A stretch of DNA of 64,000 bases from CAVQJU01 sp963712905 (GTDB lineage: Bacteria > Acidobacteriota > Vicinamibacteria > Vicinamibacterales > CAVVIG01). The notes beneath the pieces were generated by a model, which worked only from the letters and a program-made list of their open reading frames with translations, searched no databases and was not told the origin of the DNA. The stretch spans positions 62,001 through 126,000 of the forward strand of contig CAVQJU010000011.1 in the NCBI GenBank assembly GCA_963712905.1, in the 5' to 3' direction. Of this stretch, positions 9,179 to 19,547 are shown in pieces. Position numbers and translations under genes: made by a program. The stretch's first letter is position 1. Every line of letters starts with the position of its first letter.

Positions 9179-10084
9179 ATGAACAGAATCACGCTTGCCG
9201 CCGGTCTGGCGCTGGTGCTCGCGGCGCCGCAGACTGGTTTCGCGCAGTCGTCGGCGTCCGCCGAGTGGGCCGCGCACGCGGCCAACCAGTATCAAGTGTT
9301 CCCGAACATCACCTATCTCACCGCCGGCAACTACGAAGCCAAGATGGACATCTACGCCCGCCGGGGCGCGACGACCCCGCAGCGGACGGTGGTGTACTTC
9401 CACGGCGGGTTCTGGGCGGCCGGAAGCAAGGACGCGTCGCTGATGTCGCTCATGCCCTGGCTCGAGATGGGGTGGACCGTCGTCAACGTCGAGTACCGCC
9501 TGGCCCGCGTCGCGCTCGCGCCGGCGGCGGTCGAAGACTGCCTGTGCGCGCTCCGTTTCATCGCGGCGCAGGCCAAGACCTACAACATCGACACGGCGCG
9601 CATCGTGCTGACAGGGGAGTCGGCCGGCGGCCATCTGACGCTGACGACCGGCATGATTCCGGAAAGTTCCGGCCTCGCGCGGCAGTGCGCCGGCGCCACG
9701 CCGATTCCGCGCGTGGCCGCGATGATCAACTGGTTCGGGATCACCGACGTCGCCGACGTCATCGACGGCCCGCACGCGGCGAACCTGGCCGTGACGTGGC
9801 TGGGAAGCCTGCCGAACAAGGACGAGATCGCCAAACGTGTCTCACCCCTCACGTGGGTGAGGCCCGGCCTGCCGCCGATCCTGACGATTCACGGCGACAT
9901 GGATCAGCTCGTGCCGTACGACGAGGCGGTCCGGCTGCACGCGGCGCTGGCCAAGGCCGGCGTCACCAACCAGCTGCTGACCATTCCGGGCGGCCGGCAC
10001 GGCAACTTCACGCCGGAGGAGCGGACGAAGATTTTCTCGACGATCCGCGACTTCCTTGGCAAGAACGGACTCGGCGCGCCCTGA
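9179..10084 (+). CDS. Exported alpha/beta-hydrolase (BD-FAE/esterase-lipase type)
   Basis: 301 residues with a signal peptide (about 1-24, ending GFAQ). It has the oxyanion motif VVYFHGGFW, the nucleophile elbow LTGESAGGHL, a late acid in LTIHGDMDQLVP, and the catalytic His in PGGRHGNF, so the triad is complete. This fits carboxylesterases of the BD-FAE/COG0657 group acting on ester substrates in the periplasm or outside. The ATG at 9179 follows the repeat and begins MNRITLAAGLAL. The long upstream extension of the frame is not a signal peptide. Confidence 0.85.
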   Translation: MNRITLAAGLALVLAAPQTGFAQSSASAEWAAHAANQYQVFPNITYLTAGNYEAKMDIYARRGATTPQRTVVYFHGGFWAAGSKDASLMSLMPWLEMGWTVVNVEYRLARVALAPAAVEDCLCALRFIAAQAKTYNIDTARIVLTGESAGGHLTLTTGMIPESSGLARQCAGATPIPRVAAMINWFGITDVADVIDGPHAANLAVTWLGSLPNKDEIAKRVSPLTWVRPGLPPILTIHGDMDQLVPYDEAVRLHAALAKAGVTNQLLTIPGGRHGNFTPEERTKIFSTIRDFLGKNGLGAP

Positions 10085-10092
10085 ACGTACGA

Positions 10093-10167
10093 AGCCACAG
10101 AGGCACTGAGGACACAGAGATTTTGTTCTTCAGGGCAAACCTCTGTGCTCTCTGTGCCTCCGTGGCT
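10093..10167. repeat. Imperfect 27-bp inverted repeat (CCACAGAGGCAC type)
   Basis: The left arm, AGCCACAGAGGCACTGAG plus GACACAGAG (10093-10119), pairs with the right arm at 10141-10167 in 23 of 27 positions. A 21-base AT-richer loop lies between. It is placed between the converging esterase and DinB genes, so it could fold as a bidirectional terminator-like structure, though no T-tract follows. Confidence 0.8.
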
Positions 10168-10177
10168 ATGTTCGTTG

Positions 10178-10708
10178 TCAGATTCGTTGGCTCGCCGGCG
10201 GCGTGATGCCGTTGAGGCGCAGATAGACGACCATCTGCCCGTAGATGTCCCACGTGTGCCCGACGACGTAGTAGACGACGCGGACACGGGTGGACGGCCC
10301 CATGAATTGATCGAACCGGGTGCTGGTCGCTTGCTGGATCATCGTCGCGTCGGTCTGCTCCTGCAGCACCGCGGTGCCGAAGTCGAACGAATCCGAAAGC
10401 GCCTTCAGGATCTCGACGCGCGAAGTGGCCTTCATGTTGACGTCGGGCGCCGCAGTCCGTCCGCCGAGCCGCCCCATCTGGATCACGTTGGCCTGGGCGA
10501 TGTGCAGGATCTGTTCGCCCCACGTGCGCTGCGCCGGCGTCGGACGGAAGCCGAGTTTGTCCTCGGGCATCGCGTTCGCGATCTTGACCAGCGTGTCCCG
10601 CTGCGATGTCCAGTCCTTGAGGGCGTTGTCCTGGACGGAAACGGTCTGGGCGGCCGCCGCCGCAGAGAGCGTCGCGCACATCGCCAGGGCCGAAAGCAGG
10701 TGTCTCAT
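10178..10708 (-). CDS. Exported DinB-like protein
   Basis: 176 residues with a signal peptide (ending AAAAQT) and a DinB/YfiT four-helix pattern: WTSQRDTLVKIANAMPEDKL, GEQILHIAQANVIQMGRL, VLQEQTDATM, VVGHTWDIYGQMVVYLRLNG. The spaced histidines (HIAQ and GHTWDIYGQ) fit the metal site of the family, which includes thiol transferases. DinB proteins are usually cytoplasmic; exported versions are frequent in acidobacteria. Converges with the esterase across an inverted repeat. Confidence 0.8.
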   Translation of the reverse strand: MRHLLSALAMCATLSAAAAAQTVSVQDNALKDWTSQRDTLVKIANAMPEDKLGFRPTPAQRTWGEQILHIAQANVIQMGRLGGRTAAPDVNMKATSRVEILKALSDSFDFGTAVLQEQTDATMIQQATSTRFDQFMGPSTRVRVVYYVVGHTWDIYGQMVVYLRLNGITPPASQRI

Positions 10709-10949
10709 GGCGTAGTTCTACCACGGCCCGCGGCATTCGGCGACCGTTCTACGGGGCCGCCCAGACCACGAGTCGTTGTTGACGCGAACGTTCTCGTTCG
10801 CCTGATTACGAGGACGGCGGGCAGCAGGTCGAGCGATTAGAACGTACTCATCCTAAAGTTGCTCCAGCCGGGGAAATACTGGGCAATCATCGGGAACTCA
10901 TCTTGCAAAACCCTGACGCGGACGGAACGCGAAAGTTGTAAGGTAGGTC
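10709..10949. other. Intergenic region, no gene identified
   Basis: 241 bases between DinB and the methyltransferase gene. The plus strand at about 10771-10840 encodes a short VVVDANVLVRLI-like peptide that resembles the start of a PIN-domain toxin, but it stops after about 24 residues. No tRNA or convincing hairpin is seen. Confidence 0.4.
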
Positions 10950-12600
10950 ATGTTCACCCTCGATCAGATCGTGCCGTGGGGGCGGTCGTTCGACGAATAC
11001 CGGCGGATGTTCGCGCTGTCCGACACGGACCTCCGGCTGAACATCCTCGGGTGCGGCGACGGGCCGGCGGCTTTCAATGCCGAAGCCACGCGCCGCGGCG
11101 ACAACGTCATCTCCTGCGATCCGATCTACCAGTTCACGACGGTGGAGCTTCGCGGGCGCATCGCCGCGACTTACGACCAGATCCTCGCCCAGACGCGAGA
11201 GAACGCGGACGAATTCGTCTGGACGACGATCACGTCGGTCGAGGAGCTTGGCCGCGTCCGCATGGAGGCGATGCGGTTGTTCCTTGACGACTTCGACGCC
11301 GGCAAGGCGGAGGGCCGGTACGTCGAGGCCGGGCTGCCGTCGCTCCCGTTCACCGATGCGGCCTTCGACCTCGCGCTGTGCTCGCACTTCCTGTTTCTGT
11401 ATTCGGAACAGCTTGGCGAGGACTTCCACCGTTCCGCCATCACCGAGTTGTGCCGCGTCGCCCGCGAGGTGCGCATCTTCCCGCTTCTCGCCCTCGGCGG
11501 GAAACCGTCTCCGTATGTGAAGCTTCGTGGCCGATCAGGCGCGCTCCGCCGGCCATGACGTCGTCATCGAACGGGTTCCCTACGAGTTTCAGCGCGGTGG
11601 GAACGAAATGATGCGCGTGCGCACGCAGATGGCCGCCCGCATGCCCGTTTCGGCGACCCGTGTTGCCGAGCCCATCGCCCCCGCCGCGGCGGTGAAATCG
11701 AAGACGGCGGCTGTTCCGCGGCCGGAGCCGGCACAGCGCAGCACGCGAAAATCGAGCCCGGATCGGGCACCACAGCCGAAGCCGGCGGCCAGAACCGCGG
11801 TGCAGGAGGCGGCGTTCTACGCTCCAGTGACCTCCAGTTTGTTCCGTGCGTTGCCCGCGACGACCGGGCCGTGGGATCGCAAGCAGCAGCACGGAGGTCC
11901 GCCGATCGCGTTGCTTGGCCGCGCCCTGGAGCGGCTTGGCGGCCCGGCCGGCTCGCGCATCGCGCGGATTGCCTTCGATTTCTACAGCCCGGTCCCGGTG
12001 GGCCTCGTGTCTGTCGAGACGGCGGTCCTGCGTCCCGGCCGGAAGCTGCAAATCAGCGAGGCGACGCTGAGGGCCGCCGGCCGGGTCGTTCTTCGCGCGA
12101 CGGCGGCACACGTGCTGGCCGAAGCCGGCCGCAGTCCGGCGGTTGACGAGCCCTTCGAGGTCCCGCCCCTGCCGGCCGCCGAGACGCGTCTGGTGTTCCC
12201 CGGCATCGATCGCTTCGAGTACGCGGACGCGATCGAGTGGCGCGTGGCCGAGGGCGACCTCGGGCAACCGGGCCCGGCGACCGTCTGGACCAGATGCCGC
12301 ATGCCGGTCGTCCGCGACAGCGCCCTCACGGGCCTGGAGCGCGTCCTGGCGGTGGTGGATGCCGCCAACGGCATCAGCGCGGAACTGCCGATCAGCGAGT
12401 GGATGTTCGTGCCGATCGATCTGATGGTGACGCTGCTCCGCTTGCCGGAAGGGGAATGGCTGGGGATGTCCAGCCGCTCCACGATCGCCGCGGACGGCAT
12501 CGGGGCGACCGAGACGGTGCTGTTCGACGCGGAGGGCCCGCTCGGCCGCGCGCTGCAGACACTCTACGTGGCGCCAAGGAAGGCCGGCGACTTCGTGTAA
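10950..12600 (+). CDS. Methyltransferase-thioesterase fusion protein (one frameshift)
   Basis: The N-terminal part (about residues 1-220) is a SAM methyltransferase-like domain: LNILGCGDGPAAFNAEATRR, VISCDPIYQF, FDLALCSHFLFLY, ending VPYEFQRGGNEMMRVR. An Ala/Pro/Lys/Arg-rich linker of about 65 residues follows. The C-terminus is a thioesterase-superfamily (TesB/4HBT_3-like) domain: TGPWDRKQQHGGPPIALLGR, FDFYSPVPVGLV, WMFVPIDLMVTLLRLPEGEW. One extra C near 11520 splits the frame; without it a single 549-residue reading frame results. No convincing internal start with a Shine-Dalgarno precedes the thioesterase. AGGTAGG lies before ATG 10950. Substrates unknown. Confidence 0.65.
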
Positions 12601-12634
12601 CGTAGTGTCGCCACCCATGGCAGGAGGATGCAGC

Positions 12635-13234
12635 ATGCGCGCAGGACTCGCCGGGTTGATCGTCACGTTGTCGGCCATCTCGCCTCTGGCGGCGCAACAG
12701 CGTGGCGCGGCGCCCGCCCCCGCGGCCCCGCCGATGACGATGACCGTCGCCGGGTTTCCCGATGGCGGCCAGATTCCCGTGAGGTTCAGCCAGGCGGCCG
12801 AAGGCGCGGCGCCGGGCGAGGGCACATCGCCCGCGATCACCTGGACCAACGTGCCGGCCGGTACCCAGTCGTTTTTTCTCAACATGCACGACATGGAGGT
12901 CGCACGCAACAAGACGTCGGACGACCAGGCGCACTGGGTGGTGTGGAACATCCCGGCCACCGCCACCGGCCTGCCCGAAGGCGTGGCCAAAGGCTCGCAG
13001 CGGCCGGACGGCAGCTATCAGATCAGCGCGACCGGCCCGGTCTACCGCGGTCCCGGCGCGCCGGCGAACGGCCCGATGCACCATTACATGTTCGAGGTCT
13101 ACGCGCTCGACACGAAGCTCGACGTGACGCCGGCCGCCGACGCGTTCGAGACGCGCGCCAACGTCTTCAAGGCGATGCAGGGACACATTCTCGGCAAGGC
13201 CGTCTACGGAGGGCTGTTCAAGCGTCCCCAGTAG
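12635..13234 (+). CDS. Exported PEBP/YbhB family protein
   Basis: 199 residues, signal peptide ending SPLAAQQ, then PVRFSQAAEGAAPGEGTSPA, ITWTNVPAGTQSF, AHWVVWNIPATATGLPEGV, HHYMFEVYALDTKLDVTP and HILGKAVYGGLFKR. It is a paralogue of the gene at 5305-5914. The usual DPD signature is replaced here by HDMEVA, so ligand binding may differ. ATG 12635 has AGGAGG seven bases upstream and is preferred over 12605. Confidence 0.88.
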   Translation: MRAGLAGLIVTLSAISPLAAQQRGAAPAPAAPPMTMTVAGFPDGGQIPVRFSQAAEGAAPGEGTSPAITWTNVPAGTQSFFLNMHDMEVARNKTSDDQAHWVVWNIPATATGLPEGVAKGSQRPDGSYQISATGPVYRGPGAPANGPMHHYMFEVYALDTKLDVTPAADAFETRANVFKAMQGHILGKAVYGGLFKRPQ

Positions 13235-13248
13235 CGACCGACAGACTG

Positions 13249-13283
13249 AAAGTAGAGAAGTCGGCACTTTACTTCTCTACTTT
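13249..13283. repeat. Perfect 13-bp inverted repeat (AAAGTAGAGAAGT)
   Basis: AAAGTAGAGAAGT at 13249-13261 and its exact complement at 13271-13283 are separated by nine bases, followed by a TTTGAACTTTCAACTTTC tail. It lies between the converging PEBP and MetE-like genes, and the tail contains the TGA stop of the latter. It shares sequence with the nested palindrome at 19548-19621. Confidence 0.85.
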
Positions 13284-13297
13284 GCGACTTTGAACTT

Positions 13298-14410
13298 TCA
13301 ACTTTCCGACGTGCCCCAAACGGCGCGCGCTGTTGTCGCGACCAGTTCGAGCTTGCGCCACTGGTCGTCCATCGACAGCAGGTTGCCTGACGCGACCGAC
13401 GCGAAGCCGCATTGCGGGCTGAGCGCGAGGTGCTCGATCGGCACGTAACGCGCGGCTTCGTCGATGCGCCGCCGGAGATCGTCGCGGCTCTCGAGCCGCG
13501 GCTCCTTCGTGGTGACGAGTCCCAGCACGACGTCCTTGCCGCGCGGCACCAGGCGGAGCGGCTCGAACGTGCCCGACCGCTCGGTGTCGTACTCGAGCAG
13601 GAACCGATCGACGTCGAGCCGCGCGAACAGCTTCTCCGCGATCGCGTCGTAGCCGCCTTCGGTGTACCACCGGCTGCGGCTGTTCCCGCGGCAGATGTGC
13701 ACGGCGAGCGTGACATCCTCGCGCGGTACACCCGCCACGGCCGCGTTGTCGCCGGCGGCCGCCGCCTCGAAGTCCGCGTCAGGATCGCCGCCCGACTGCC
13801 GCATCGCCTCGCGGTGCTGCGGATCGAGGTAGTGAGAGTAGAACGGCGCGTCGAGCTGGATGTAGCGGACGCCCTGGGCGACCAGCCACTGGACTTCGTC
13901 CTGGACGATCGCCACCAGATCGGCCAGCAGCGCGTCGCGGTCCTTGTAGTGCCGGTCCGTCACGCCTGGCTTGAACCCGGTCGGCACGAAGTTCGACGGC
14001 GCCGGCAGCGTGATCTTGAACGGCGCGGCGCCCAGCGCCTTCAGCAGCGGCACCTCGTGCTCCGTCAGCTTTCGCCGTTTCCTCAGCAGGCTGCCGACGA
14101 TCTTCGCCGTCGTCTTCTCGACGCCGCCGCCGGGGCCGTGCCATTCAAGCAGCACGCTGTCGGCTTCGAACCCGTCGACGGCCTCGGCCATCCCCGTGAG
14201 CCACGAGGCGCGCCGCATCTCGCCGTCGGCGAAGACGTCCATGCCGATCTCGCGTTGCCGCGCCACGGCGTCGCGGATCGCCGCGTCCTCACGCGCGCGA
14301 AGTTCCGCCGTGTCGATGCGGCCGCCGGCATGCGCAGACCGCGCCGCCAGCAACTCCGGCGGACGGAGAAGGCTTCCGACCTGTTCAGCGCGGAGAGACA
14401 TCGTTGTCAT
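13298..14410 (-). CDS. MetE C-terminal-like (cobalamin-independent methionine synthase family) protein
   Basis: 370 residues matching the stand-alone C-terminal catalytic domain of MetE/UROD-type methyltransferases. It opens AEQVGSLLRPPELL, then DVFADGEMRR, YIQLDAPFYSHYLDP, VHICRGNSRSRW, LEYDTERSG and ALSPQCGFAS. The His/Cys of VHICRGN, the Glu of LEYD and the Cys of QCGFAS correspond to the zinc ligands of MetE, so the thiol-activating site is intact. It lacks the N-terminal folate half of full MetE. Acceptor and donor are unknown; methyl transfer to a thiol is likely. Divergent from the MFS gene. Confidence 0.85.
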   Translation of the reverse strand: MTTMSLRAEQVGSLLRPPELLAARSAHAGGRIDTAELRAREDAAIRDAVARQREIGMDVFADGEMRRASWLTGMAEAVDGFEADSVLLEWHGPGGGVEKTTAKIVGSLLRKRRKLTEHEVPLLKALGAAPFKITLPAPSNFVPTGFKPGVTDRHYKDRDALLADLVAIVQDEVQWLVAQGVRYIQLDAPFYSHYLDPQHREAMRQSGGDPDADFEAAAAGDNAAVAGVPREDVTLAVHICRGNSRSRWYTEGGYDAIAEKLFARLDVDRFLLEYDTERSGTFEPLRLVPRGKDVVLGLVTTKEPRLESRDDLRRRIDEAARYVPIEHLALSPQCGFASVASGNLLSMDDQWRKLELVATTARAVWGTSES

Positions 14411-14464
14411 CTGGGCTTCACATTGTAGATGAGGTCAACGACGCGATAACATGACGCCGCACCG

Positions 14465-15727
14465 ATGAAGCGCCATCCGATCTGGATCATCATCTTCACT
14501 ATTCTCATCGACACGCTGGGCATCGGGATCCTCGGGCCGATCCTCCCGCAGTTGCTCGGCAACCCCGCGTCGCCGCACTACCTGCTCGGGAAGGACGCCG
14601 CCGTCGGATCCGGCTACATCATGTTCGGGTTCCTCGTCGCCGTGTTCCCGATCATGCAGTTCTTCGCGACGCCGATCCTCGGCCAGCTCTCGGACCGCTA
14701 CGGCCGCAAGCCCGTGCTGGCGCTGTCGCTGGCGGGCACGGCGCTCGGCTACGCGCTCTTCGCGGTGGGCATCATCTTCCGCAACATCCCGCTGCTCTTC
14801 GTCGCGCGCGCGCTCGACGGCATCACCGGCGGCAACCTGTCGGTGGCGCAGGCGGCCATCGCCGACGTCACGTCGCCGCAGGACCGCACGAAGAACTTCG
14901 GCATGATCGGCGCCGCGTTCGGCGTCGGCTTCATCATCGGGCCGTTCCTCGGCGGGGTGCTCGCCGATCCGTCCGTCGCGCCGTGGTTCAACGCCGCCAC
15001 GCCCTTCTGGTTCGCGGCCATCCTCGCCTCCGCCAACACCGCGCAAGTGCTGTTTCAGTTCGACGAGACGAACCAGCACATGCGGAAGTTCGACGTCGAT
15101 TTTCTGCGGGGCGTCGGGAACATCGCGCGCGCCTACGCGATGCCCCAGCTGAGGCCGATTTTCCTGACGTCGTTCTTCTTCAACGCCGGCTTCGGGTTCT
15201 TCATCTCGTTCTTCGGCGTCTTCCTCATCCACAAATTCGGGTTCAACGAAGCGCGCATCGGCAACTTCTTCGCGTGGGTGGGCCTCTGCGCCATCTTCAC
15301 GCAGCTGGTGACGACGAGGCGGGTGGCGGCGAGGTTTTCCGAGGCGCAGGTGCTGAAGGTGACGCTGCTCGGTGTGTCGGGCGTGATGCTGGCGTACCTG
15401 CTCTCGCCGTCGCCGCTCTGGCTGATTGCGGTCGTGCCCTTGAGCTCGACGTTCAACGGCCTGTCGCTGGCGAACATGGGCGGCCTCCTCAGCCGGTCGG
15501 TGCCGCCTCAGGTTCAGGGCGAGATTCTCGGGATCGGGTCGAGCATCCAGGCGCTCGCGAACGCGCTGCCGCCGCTGCTCGGCGGGTTCGTCGCGGCGTC
15601 GTTCGCCCCGGAGGCGCCCGTGCTGGCCGCGGCATTGACGATGTTCGTGGCGTGGCTGATCTTCGTGTCGACGTTCAGGGCGGCGCCGGTTGTCGCGGCG
15701 GCGGCGGTGAACGTGCCGCAGCATTAG
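14465..15727 (+). CDS. MFS transporter (TetA-like)
   Basis: 420 residues, about twelve transmembrane helices. It has the inter-helix 2/3 signature GQLSDRYGRKPVL, the motif RALDGITGGNLSVAQAAIAD in the fourth/fifth helix region, and GFIIGPFLGG of drug:H+ antiporters. It resembles the tetracycline-resistance/YajR-like group of efflux pumps; substrate unknown. The ATG at 14465 lies 55 bases from the divergent MetE-like start, so the promoters overlap. Confidence 0.88.
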   Translation: MKRHPIWIIIFTILIDTLGIGILGPILPQLLGNPASPHYLLGKDAAVGSGYIMFGFLVAVFPIMQFFATPILGQLSDRYGRKPVLALSLAGTALGYALFAVGIIFRNIPLLFVARALDGITGGNLSVAQAAIADVTSPQDRTKNFGMIGAAFGVGFIIGPFLGGVLADPSVAPWFNAATPFWFAAILASANTAQVLFQFDETNQHMRKFDVDFLRGVGNIARAYAMPQLRPIFLTSFFFNAGFGFFISFFGVFLIHKFGFNEARIGNFFAWVGLCAIFTQLVTTRRVAARFSEAQVLKVTLLGVSGVMLAYLLSPSPLWLIAVVPLSSTFNGLSLANMGGLLSRSVPPQVQGEILGIGSSIQALANALPPLLGGFVAASFAPEAPVLAAALTMFVAWLIFVSTFRAAPVVAAAAVNVPQH

Positions 15728-15734
15728 GCGGGAA

Positions 15735-15758
15735 CGTCCGGCTAAAGCCGGACGCTAC
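15735..15758. repeat. Single-hairpin palindromic element (CGTCCGGC type)
   Basis: CGTCCGGCTAAAGCCGGACG followed by CTAC, between the converging MFS gene and pilT. It is a half-element of the family whose full copies have two hairpins. Confidence 0.8.
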
Positions 15759-15765
15759 ATCCGAT

Positions 15766-16897
<1,132 letters not shown>

Positions 16898-16901
<4 letters not shown>

Positions 16902-17393
16902 GACTCCGTGACCTCGCTGACCTCGACGATGTGCGCGACGTTGACGATGAGCGTCGCGTCGCCGGTTTCGACGTACCGGAAGATCTCGGGCTGCCGCGCC
17001 CAGTCGCTCAGCCGGTCGTGTCCCTCCGGCCGGTAGACCCGCACGGCGCCGGTGATGCGCTGCGCCGTTCGAGAGCAGGACGAGACGACCCGCCGCGTCG
17101 CGACGTCGTATCCGGGGTCGAGCGCCGCCTCGTTCCTCGGCGAGCGTGACGATCACCACGTGCGAGCGATTGTAGAGGACGGTGCGGACGCCGTCCTGGC
17201 CGTGGATCTCGAACGGGAAGAATCCCGGCTCCGAGTTCAGCAGATCGCCGACGCGCTCGGGACCGTCGTGGCGCGTGCTGCTGCTCGCAAGGAAGAAGCA
17301 GCCGCGCTCGGCAGTGCCGCTCGAGAGCGTCACGGTCGCGCTGGCGCGGCGTTTTTCGACTCGGTATTCGGATGGAGCTGTACTGATAGGCAT
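16898..17393 (-). CDS. Small protein of unknown function coupled to pilT (one frameshift)
   Basis: About 164 residues after one single-base insertion near 17130 is removed. Visible segments are LLNSEPGFFPFEIHGQDGVR, TVLYNRSHVVIVTLAEE, ITGAVRVYRPEGHDRLSDW, and a C-terminal TLIVNVAHIVEVSEV. No signal peptide or membrane helix is seen. Its TGA overlaps the pilT ATG, so translation is coupled and a role in pilus control or assembly is reasonable. I do not recognise the family. Confidence 0.55.
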
Positions 17394-17518
17394 GGCCTCG
17401 TGTGTTATCGGTTTGTGCTGCTCGTCTCGATACTACGCATGCACGCTGATCCGAGGCCCGAGCCCGGCACGGCCCGCCGCGGCTGACGAGGCCCGCGCGG
17501 CTGTGCCACACTGTGCCA

Positions 17519-18782
17519 ATGTCTGCAGATCTGGAATCCCGCCTGGAGTCGTACGGCGAGCTCGCCGTGAGAGTGGGCCTCAATCTCAGGGCCGGCCAGC
17601 GCCTGCTGGTCATCGGACCCCTGGCGAGCGGAGGCGCCTCGCTCGAAGCGGCGCCCCTGGTCCGGCATATCGTGACCAGTGCGTACAAGGCGGGCGCCTC
17701 CCTGGTCGAGGTCATCTGGGGCGACGAGCCGCTCCAGCTCGTGCGTTTCCAGCACGCTCCCCGGGACTCGTTCGACCAGTTTTCGACCTGGCTGCCCAAG
17801 GCTCTCTTCGAACACGCCGAGGCCGGGCACGCCGTCCTGTCGGTATACGCCAACGATCCCGATCAGCTGAAGGATCAACCGATCGAGCTCGTCGGCGCCG
17901 TGCAGCAGGCTGTGTCGCGCGGCGTGCGCCCGTTCAGGGATCTCATCTCCCGCAACCAGACCAACTGGACGGTCGTCGCGGCGGCCGGTTCGGGCTGGGC
18001 GGCGCGCGTGTTCCCGCACTTGCCGCCGGAGCAGCAGGTGCCGCGCCTGTGGGATGCCATCGGCGCGCTCTGCCGGCTGGATCGCCCGGATCCTGTGGCC
18101 GCATGGGAAACGCACCTGAAGGCGCTCGCGCTGCGTCGCGACTACCTGAACAACAAGCGCTACTCCGCGCTCAAGTACGCCGGGCCGGGCACCGACCTGA
18201 CCATCGGACTTCCTGACGGGCATCTGTGGGTGAGCGGCCGGTCCGAGAGCCGATCGGGTATCGCGTTCGCGCCGAACCTGCCGACCGAGGAGGTGTTCAC
18301 GATGCCGCGGGCCGACAAGGTGGACGGCGTCGTGCGCTCGACCAAGCCGCTCAGCTACGGCGGGACGGTCATCGAGAACTTCGAGCTGAAGTTCTCGGGA
18401 GGCCGCGCCATCAACGTCGCCGCCGAGCGCGGGCAGGCGGTGCTTCAGCAGCTGGTCGACACGGATCCGGGTGCGGCGCGTCTCGGCGAGCTGGCGCTCG
18501 TGCCGCACAGCTCACCGGTCGCGCAGTCGGGCCTGCTGTTCTACAACACGCTGTTCGACGAAAACGCGGCGAGCCACGTCGCGTTCGGCTCGGCGTACAA
18601 GTTCACGCTGCGCGGCGGCGAGCACATGGCCGACGAGGACTTCGAGCGCGCGGGCGGCAATCGGAGCGCCGTGCATGTCGACTTCATGATCGGCTCGCCG
18701 GAGCTCGACGTGGACGGCGTCCTGCCGACCGGCGCCGCCGAACCGCTGATGCGCAAAGGGGAATGGGCCGGCGCGCTCGTAA
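17519..18782 (+). CDS. M29 family aminopeptidase (probable frameshift near the end)
   Basis: Thermophilic aminopeptidase AmpS/AmpT-type metallopeptidase, cytoplasmic, removing N-terminal residues from peptides. Family segments: NLRAGQRLLVIGP, APLVRHIVTSAYKAGA, GRSESRSG, EVFTMPRADKVDGVV, and the metal-site region FYNTLFDENAASHVAFGSAY, then VHVDFMIGSPELDVDGV. The open frame runs on to 19057 over the next gene. M29 proteins end shortly after the LMRKGEWA motif, so one extra base near 18770 probably hides a stop at 18780-18782, giving about 420 residues. ATG 17519 is chosen. Confidence 0.82.
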
Positions 18783-18806
18783 GTAGTGCAGGCCTTCAGG
18801 CCTGCC
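18783..18806. repeat. Palindromic element, GCAGGCC stem
   Basis: GTAG then T and the hairpin GCAGGCCTTCAGGCCTGC. The leftward SRPBCC gene ends with TGA inside the apex (18796-18798), and the rightward aminopeptidase probably ends at its left edge. Confidence 0.85.
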
Positions 18807-19251
18807 TCGCTCGTGCCGCGAGCAGCGCCAGTTCCTCCGCGTACAACTTCTTCATGAAGCGCGTCGAAATGAACCGTTCGAGCGCGCCCGCAAGACCGTT
18901 GCGCGAAGTCATCTCCGTCGTGAACGTGACGCGGGTGCCGCTGCCGGACGGGCTCTTCTCAACCAGGAAGGTCGTCTTCGACGCCGCCGGCTCGACGTAT
19001 TCCTCCACCAGCACACGTCCGGGTTCCGGTTCGGTCACGGACCCTCTGAATCGCTGAGTCTGCCCGAGTGCCCGAACCTCGAACCGGATGACGGTGCCCG
19101 CGCCGATGCCGCCCTTCTCGACCGTCAGGTTGCGGAACTGCTTCGGCAGGATGTGCGGGTGGCCGTTGTGGTAGTCGGCGATGATCGCGTACACGCGATC
19201 GGGCGGCGCATCCATGTCCGCCGATGCGACGACGGTGTACTCGGTGGACAC
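18796..19251 (-). CDS. SRPBCC (polyketide cyclase/START-like) family protein
   Basis: 151 residues with the helix-grip pattern: TVVASADMDAPPDRVYAIIA at the start, RFRGSVTEPEPGRVLVEEY, FLVEKSPSGSGTRVTFTTEM, and a C-terminal helix LERFISTRFMKKLYAEELALL. Such proteins bind small hydrophobic ligands in a deep cavity; function is not assigned. It lies five bases downstream of the small basic protein gene, so the two probably form an operon. Its stop is within the palindromic element. Confidence 0.85.
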   Translation of the reverse strand: MSTEYTVVASADMDAPPDRVYAIIADYHNGHPHILPKQFRNLTVEKGGIGAGTVIRFEVRALGQTQRFRGSVTEPEPGRVLVEEYVEPAASKTTFLVEKSPSGSGTRVTFTTEMTSRNGLAGALERFISTRFMKKLYAEELALLAARARQA

Positions 19252-19256
19252 GGCCG

Positions 19257-19517
19257 CTAGAACGTCTTGAAGCGGGCGCGCTTGATCGTGGCGGTGTCGG
19301 CCGCGCCTCCCGTGATCACGTGCGTGGCGCCAGCCGGCAGCTTGCCGCCGGGCGTGACGCTCGCGGCTTCACCGCGGACGAGCACGTCGAGGACGAAGCG
19401 CGGATCGCTCGGCGGCCGAGCGGCAGCCGATGTCCTGGCCTTTGGACGGGTCGAGGCTTTCGCGGTTTTCCGTTGAGGCTGGCGGGTTGAAGCTTTTGCC
19501 CGTTTTCGTTGCGGCAT
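19257..19517 (-). CDS. Small basic protein with disordered Lys/Arg-rich N-terminus
   Basis: 86 residues. The first 40 are a repetitive basic tract (KRAKASTRQPQRKTAKAST). The remainder (FVLDVLVRGEAASVTPGG, LPAGATHVITGG) is a short beta-rich module. The basic tail suggests nucleic-acid association or a histone-like role, but this is a guess from composition. ATG 19517 is preceded by GGGGAGAGG. The next gene starts five bases after its stop. Confidence 0.5.
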   Translation of the reverse strand: MPQRKRAKASTRQPQRKTAKASTRPKARTSAAARPPSDPRFVLDVLVRGEAASVTPGGKLPAGATHVITGGAADTATIKRARFKTF

Positions 19518-19547
19518 CACGACCTCTCCCCCCATATTAGCCCGGAT

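Noticed and set aside
10771..10840. PIN-domain toxin start (VVVDANVLVRLI)
   Set aside because: Only about 24 residues before a stop, no catalytic residues and no antitoxin; at most a remnant or coincidence.
18783..19057. C-terminal extension of the M29 aminopeptidase into the SRPBCC gene
   Set aside because: The family ends at the GEWA motif; the extension is antisense to a well-supported gene and follows from a probable one-base insertion.
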